Source: Acinetobacter sp. XS-4
Lineage (GTDB): Bacteria > Pseudomonadota > Gammaproteobacteria > Pseudomonadales > Moraxellaceae
Length of the DNA: 64,000 nt
Reading direction: 5' to 3'
NCBI RefSeq assembly: GCF_023920705.1
Contig: NZ_CP094657.1
Location: 1,860,001-1,924,000, forward strand
Positions 60,001-64,000 of the stretch are shown piece after piece. Made by a program: the position numbers and the translations under genes. The first letter of the stretch is position 1. Each line of letters opens with the position of its first letter. The notes beneath the pieces were generated by a model. It had not been told where the DNA came from and did no database searches. It was given only the letters and a program-made list of their open reading frames with translations.

Positions 60001-60885
60001 ATGGCTATTCAGCTTTTAGATGCGGCAAGAAATGAAATTCCAGTGAAATTCACGCAGTTTTCTGGTGGAGAGCGTCATGTTCAAATTGATGAGACAACGT
60101 TAGGTTCACTATCTGGCAAGGTATTGGTCCGTGCACACATGGCCTCAAGTCACGATGTGATGGACTATTTACTACTTGAAAATATATTGCTGAATCAGGG
60201 GCTAACTGTTGACCTAGAAATTCCATATTTTCCATATGCACGTCAGGATCGTATCTGTGCAGTAGGCCAAGCGTTCTCACTCGATGTAATGACCAAGTTA
60301 CTTAACATCAATGCAGATAAAAAAGCGGGCAAACAAGGCAAGGTGACTGTTTGGGACTGCCATAGTGAAGTAACAACAGCCTTGCTCGCTGCCAATACTT
60401 CTTTTAGCGAAGTTGTAAATGTGAGTTCAGTCGACATCATCGCTAAGAGTGAAGCGCTAAGCACATTATTAAAAGATGAAAAAACAGTACTGATTTGCCC
60501 AGACAAAGGCGCAAAAGCACGCACACAAATGGTTGCAGACGCTTTTAATGGCGAGCGCAAACAACCAATCACTATTGTTCAGTGTGATAAAAAACGCGAC
60601 CCAGTGACTGGCAAAATTCTGGGTACACATGTACATGCGAATGATTTATCAGGCCTAACAGCGGTCATTACCGATGACATTTGTGACGGTGGTGCAACCT
60701 TTATTGGTATTGCCAAAGAACTGCGTCGCCTCAATTGCCATAAGGTCGTTCTATATGTGACCCACGGTATTTTTAGTAAAGGAATAGCGGTTTTTGATGG
60801 GCTGCTTGACCAGCTATTTACCTCAGACAGCTTTCCACAACAACTAACAGACAAAATTTCAGTAATTGCTTTTGCAGCAGAATAA
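60001..60885 (+). CDS. Ribose-phosphate pyrophosphokinase paralogue
   Basis: The 294-residue product has the PRPP synthetase pattern: FSGGERHVQI near the start, VDLEIPYFPYARQDRICAVGQAFS, CDKKRDPVTGKI of the flexible catalytic loop, and the PRPP-binding VITDDICDGGATFIG. It is shorter than the usual housekeeping Prs of about 315 residues. Beside nadV it would supply phosphoribosyl pyrophosphate for nicotinamide salvage. AGAGGATGAT precedes ATG 60001. It is probably a dedicated paralogue and not the main Prs. Confidence 0.9.
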   Translation: MAIQLLDAARNEIPVKFTQFSGGERHVQIDETTLGSLSGKVLVRAHMASSHDVMDYLLLENILLNQGLTVDLEIPYFPYARQDRICAVGQAFSLDVMTKLLNINADKKAGKQGKVTVWDCHSEVTTALLAANTSFSEVVNVSSVDIIAKSEALSTLLKDEKTVLICPDKGAKARTQMVADAFNGERKQPITIVQCDKKRDPVTGKILGTHVHANDLSGLTAVITDDICDGGATFIGIAKELRRLNCHKVVLYVTHGIFSKGIAVFDGLLDQLFTSDSFPQQLTDKISVIAFAAE

Positions 60886-60896
60886 AGAGAACAAAG

Positions 60897-62390
60897 ATGA
60901 CGATTAAACTTAATCCACTAAACGCTATCGATTTTTATAAAGCTGATCACAGACGTCAGTATCCGGCAGGTACAGAGTACGTGTATGCAAACTTTACGCC
61001 GCGTTCATCTCGACTCGCTAAAATGTTGCCTGATTTCGACGATAAAGTTGTGTTCTTTGGTCTTCAGGGTTTTATCAAACACTTTTTAATCGATACATGG
61101 AATGACGGTTTTTTCAAACAACCGAAAGACAAAGTAGTGGCTGCATATAAACGCCGTATGGATAGTTCACTAGGTGAAGGTGCTGTATCGGTTGATCATA
61201 TTGAAGCGCTACACGACTTGGGGTATTTGCCATTACGCATTAAAGCATTGCCAGAAGGCAGCCGTGTCAATATGCGTGTACCCGTGCTTACTGTAATTAA
61301 TACCGACCCGCGTTTCTTTTGGTTAACGAATTATATTGAAACCGTGTTAAGTGCTGAGCTTTGGAAAAGCTGTACTACTGCAACGATTGCCTATGAGTAC
61401 AAACGCTTATTAACTCAATATGCCGTAAAAACTGGAGCACCACTTGATTTTGTACCTGTGCAAGGACACGATTTTAGTAGCCGTGGCATGAGCGGAATTT
61501 ACGATGCGGCACAATCTGGTGTCGGTCACTTAACCAGTTTTATTGGAACTGACTCGGTTGCTTCAATTGATTACGCAGAAGAATATTACAATGCCACAGG
61601 TGTCATTGGAGTATCTGTACCAGCGACCGAACACAGTGTGATGTGTATGGGCACAGAAAACAGTGAGCTAGAAACATTTAAGCGTTTAATCTGTGAGCTT
61701 TACCCGTCTGGTGTTGTTAGTGTCGTGTCTGATACTTGGGATTTTTGGCGAGTGATTACAGAGTTTACGGTGGCTTTAAAACCTGAAATTTTAGCAAGAC
61801 AACCTAATGCTTTAGGCTTGGCTAAATTGGTTTTCCGTCCTGACTCTGGTGACCCTGTTAAAATTATTTGTGGTGACCCAGATGCCAAAGTTGGCAGCCC
61901 AGCGTATAAAGGCGCAGTTGAATGTTTATGGGAAGTGTTTGGCGGTACAACAACTGAGCAAGGCTATAAAGTACTTAATGAGCGTGTCGGTTTAATTTAC
62001 GGTGACTCGATTACACTAGACCGTGCACAGCGCATTCTAGAAGGGCTAGAAGCCAAAGGTTTTGCATCAAATAACTTGGTGTTTGGTATAGGCAGCTTTA
62101 CCTATAACTATTTAACTCGAGATACCTTTGGGTTTGCTGTGAAAGCAACTTGGGGCCAAGTGAATGGTGTAGGCCGCGAGTTGTTTAAAGACCCGATTAC
62201 AGACTCAGGTGTAAAAAAATCTGCGAAAGGTCTATTACGCATCGAAGAAAGTGAAAATGGCTTTACCTTGTTCGATGAGCAAACGGCCGAACAAGAACAA
62301 AGTGGAGCGCTAAAAACAGTCTTTGAAAATGGTAAACTTCAATATGAGTGTACTTTGGACCAAATACGTGAGCGTTTATCCATCGCATAA
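60897..62390 (+). CDS. nadV: Nicotinamide phosphoribosyltransferase
   Basis: The 497-residue product matches NadV/NAMPT: DFYKADHRRQYPAGTEYVYANFTPRSSR at the N-terminus, VPATEHSVMCMGTENSE, SVVSDTWDFWRV and FRPDSGDPVKIICGDP with the active-site Asp, then GDSITLDRAQRILEGLE. It condenses nicotinamide with phosphoribosyl pyrophosphate to give nicotinamide mononucleotide. It starts 11 bp after the PRPP synthetase paralogue, so the two form one salvage unit in the cytoplasm. Confidence 0.95.
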   Translation: MTIKLNPLNAIDFYKADHRRQYPAGTEYVYANFTPRSSRLAKMLPDFDDKVVFFGLQGFIKHFLIDTWNDGFFKQPKDKVVAAYKRRMDSSLGEGAVSVDHIEALHDLGYLPLRIKALPEGSRVNMRVPVLTVINTDPRFFWLTNYIETVLSAELWKSCTTATIAYEYKRLLTQYAVKTGAPLDFVPVQGHDFSSRGMSGIYDAAQSGVGHLTSFIGTDSVASIDYAEEYYNATGVIGVSVPATEHSVMCMGTENSELETFKRLICELYPSGVVSVVSDTWDFWRVITEFTVALKPEILARQPNALGLAKLVFRPDSGDPVKIICGDPDAKVGSPAYKGAVECLWEVFGGTTTEQGYKVLNERVGLIYGDSITLDRAQRILEGLEAKGFASNNLVFGIGSFTYNYLTRDTFGFAVKATWGQVNGVGRELFKDPITDSGVKKSAKGLLRIEESENGFTLFDEQTAEQEQSGALKTVFENGKLQYECTLDQIRERLSIA

Positions 62391-62399
62391 CTAAGTTTA

Positions 62400-62429
62400 G
62401 ATGAGCCGTTGCATGTGTATCGGTTCATC
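62400..62429 (+). terminator. Terminator or attenuator between nadV and the Nudix regulator
   Basis: GATGAGCCG (62400-62408) pairs with CGGTTCATC (62421-62429) with one G-U pair and is followed by ATTTTT. It could reduce read-through from nadV into the regulator gene. Confidence 0.6.
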
Positions 62430-62450
62430 ATTTTTATTGAGAGGCTGAAC

Positions 62451-63218
62451 GTGACTATTCAAACTGAACAAGAATTCCTTGCCAGTTATGATCGCCGAGA
62501 TTATGACGCACCTTTACTCACGGTCGATATGGCTATTTTCTCGGTTTTTAATGGTCAGTTGCAGGTACTACTCATTAAGCGACCAAACTTTCCAGCCAAA
62601 GACCAATGGGCTTTACCGGGTGGTTTTGCCGATTTAAAGCATGATCAAGACTTGATGGCCACGGCATATCGTAAGCTGGTCGAAAAAACAGGAATCGCTT
62701 CGCCTTATTTGGAACAAGTTGCCTCTGTGGGTAATGCAAAACGTGACCCGCGTGGTTGGGCCGTGACCATTTTGTATTTTGCTTTAATTGATTTTAATGC
62801 CTATCAACATCAAGCATTGGCTGAATACAGCGAATGGGTGCCAGTGACAAAAGCACAAGAGTTCGCATTGGCGTTTGATCACAATGAATTACTGACTTTG
62901 GCATTAGAGCGTCTCACGAATAAAACCCGCTATACCGCATTGCCAGCCAGCCTTATGCCTGAATTATTTACGCTGACCGAGCTACAAACCATTTATGAAA
63001 TTATTCTTGGGCAATCCTTAGAAAAAAAAGCGTTTAGACGCCGTATGATAGAAGCAGGTGCAGTTGAAGAAACCAACCACAGTAAAATTGTAGGGAAACG
63101 ACCAGCTCAGCTCTACCGCTATGCACTCGATTCTTTTGATTTTATATTTCCTCGCTCACTCGAGTTACCAAGAAATCAAAAGGGTGAAGATAAGCAAAAC
63201 ATTGAGCTTTCTGACTAG
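62451..63218 (+). CDS. nrtR: Nudix-domain transcriptional regulator (NrtR-like)
   Basis: The 255-residue product has an N-terminal Nudix-fold domain (VDMAIFSVFNGQLQVLLIKRPNFPAKDQWALPGGF) and a C-terminal winged-helix region (LTELQTIYEIILGQSLEKKAFRRRMIEAGAVEE) typical of NrtR. The Nudix box is degenerate: GGFADLKHDQDLMATAYRKL has Arg-Lys where catalytic members have Arg-Glu, so it likely binds ADP-ribose or a similar metabolite without cleaving it. I chose GTG 62451 with GAGAGG upstream; the TTG at 62409 lies within a hairpin. It likely represses the NAD salvage operon. Confidence 0.85.
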   Translation: MTIQTEQEFLASYDRRDYDAPLLTVDMAIFSVFNGQLQVLLIKRPNFPAKDQWALPGGFADLKHDQDLMATAYRKLVEKTGIASPYLEQVASVGNAKRDPRGWAVTILYFALIDFNAYQHQALAEYSEWVPVTKAQEFALAFDHNELLTLALERLTNKTRYTALPASLMPELFTLTELQTIYEIILGQSLEKKAFRRRMIEAGAVEETNHSKIVGKRPAQLYRYALDSFDFIFPRSLELPRNQKGEDKQNIELSD

Positions 63219-63290
63219 CGCATCTTGATGTACTTTGATTTATAATGCCGCGCTTATGATTGATGTCATGTTTTGATCAGCATTTTGCCT

Positions 63291-64000
63291 ATGTCACACG
63301 TTTCTTCCTGCTTCCAGCAAAACCAGTTTTTTGTATTGGTGGAATATCTCACTTCACTGCATGAAATTTATCCTGTGAAACATGCGTTTGCAGGATATCC
63401 TGCTGCAATGACATTGGCAGATCGCGTACATTCAGATCATGATATTGCACCGCTTGAAGCCAGTAAAAGTTACCCTGACTCAATCAATAAAGTCTTACAC
63501 TTTTCTGGTAAGGCGCGAGACATACAAGACTTCGAGCACTTTTTAGAAAAAGCCCAAGCAGCCAACATTCAAAATCTGTTATTGCTTACAGGCGATAAAC
63601 TCAAAGAACATCATAATGGTCGAGATGGACAGCCTCGTAGTCGATACTTAGAGTCGGTAAACGCCGTAATGGCTGCCAAGCAACACGGTGGGTTTCGCAT
63701 TGGGGTTGCTTTTAACCCATTTAAATATGTTGAAGCTGAGCGTGATGCGCAGTACTTAAAACTGCATAAGAAGATTAAAGCAGGTGCTGACTTTATCATT
63801 ACCCAATTGGGCTATGACATTGAAGCCTTAAAACAAGCTAAATCATTTTTAACAAAACATAGTTATGCGCAGCAAATACTGGCTTGTGTCATGCCACTGA
63901 CTTTAAGTCGTGCCAATTTTATGGTGAAGCATAAAGTCGCGGGTATTGTAATTACCCCACACATGTTAAAAGTCTTGGCAGAAGAAAAACAGACAGGGCA
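63291..64000 (+). CDS. Methylenetetrahydrofolate reductase-like protein (partial)
   Basis: The frame opens at ATG 63291 and runs to the window end (236 codons visible). The visible part resembles the MetF-type TIM barrel: the N-terminal VLVEYLTSL, LLLLTGDKLKEHHNGRDGQPRSRYLESVNAV, FRIGVAFNPFKYVEAERDAQYLKLHKKIKAGADFIITQLGYD and VMPLTLSRANFM. MetF-family proteins reduce methylenetetrahydrofolate with a flavin. The sequence is divergent from canonical MetF, and the C-terminus is not visible, so it may be a paralogue with another folate or flavin role. Confidence 0.65.
   Translation, partial: MSHVSSCFQQNQFFVLVEYLTSLHEIYPVKHAFAGYPAAMTLADRVHSDHDIAPLEASKSYPDSINKVLHFSGKARDIQDFEHFLEKAQAANIQNLLLLTGDKLKEHHNGRDGQPRSRYLESVNAVMAAKQHGGFRIGVAFNPFKYVEAERDAQYLKLHKKIKAGADFIITQLGYDIEALKQAKSFLTKHSYAQQILACVMPLTLSRANFMVKHKVAGIVITPHMLKVLAEEKQTG

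Noticed and set aside
1..64000. CRISPR arrays, insertion sequences, integrases and intact prophage genes
   Set aside because: No regularly spaced repeats, transposase, integrase or phage structural genes were seen in any frame; only the element at 45.2 kb suggests mobile ancestry.

Overview
The window looks like chromosomal DNA of an Acinetobacter species, probably of the A. calcoaceticus-baumannii complex. This rests on low GC content, many short catabolic operons each with its own LysR or AraC regulator, AAHS- and ACS-type MFS carriers, OprD and FadL porins, and NadV-type NAD salvage. The species is inferred, not read from a marker gene. I see no rRNA, tRNA, CRISPR array, intact insertion sequence or prophage.

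Layout. 1-8 kb: a Cys-type alpha/beta hydrolase (cut by the window start) divergent from a LysR gene, an SRPBCC protein, a DUF2306 membrane protein with an epoxide-hydrolase-like enzyme, then a 7Fe-type ferredoxin with a large molybdopterin oxidoreductase. Three copies of a TTC-N7-GAA motif lie in front of these units. 8-13.6 kb: a beta-alanine cluster resembling Pseudomonas bauR-bauA-bauC-bauD. 13.6-19.3 kb: a secreted sulfatase, its formylglycine-generating enzyme, a FadL-type porin and a divergent AraC regulator. 19.3-26.8 kb: the gentisate pathway (LysR, gentisate dioxygenase, 3-hydroxybenzoate 6-hydroxylase, maleylpyruvate isomerase, fumarylpyruvate hydrolase, aromatic acid MFS, OprD porin). 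26.9-30.3 kb: an EmrAB-type efflux pump with a divergent TetR gene and a perfect palindrome between them. 30.5-32.3 kb: a tannase/feruloyl esterase lipoprotein.

32.4-41.6 kb: a sugar-acid locus. One arm has a Weimberg-type route (IlvD/Edd dehydratase, FAH-fold dehydratase, 2-oxoglutarate semialdehyde dehydrogenase). The divergent arm has a LysR gene, a DenD-like dehydrogenase, an ACS-family MFS carrier and a LtnD/GarR-like dehydrogenase. 42-45 kb: a cold-shock protein, then a YqhC-like AraC regulator with a cupin and a YahK-type alcohol dehydrogenase. 45.16-45.46 kb holds no convincing ordinary gene but has a dense, GC-rich, nested set of inverted repeats ending in an 18-codon reading frame with a strong ribosome binding site. 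It is the best candidate here for an undescribed element.

45.6-54.2 kb: a TetR gene, a His/Cys-rich DUF2946-like protein, a TonB-dependent receptor, a PepSY membrane protein, and an operon of exported tyrosinase and multicopper oxidase; together they suggest copper or phenol chemistry at the cell surface. 54.8-59.8 kb: a siderophore/cobalamin-type ABC importer translationally coupled to an acetyltransferase, then an AraC regulator and a TauE/SafE permease. 60-63.2 kb: NAD salvage (PRPP synthetase paralogue, NadV, NrtR-like Nudix regulator) with a perfect 11-bp inverted repeat upstream. 63.3 kb to the end: the start of a methylenetetrahydrofolate-reductase-like gene.

All functional names come from motifs and family resemblance read by eye; no database search was run.
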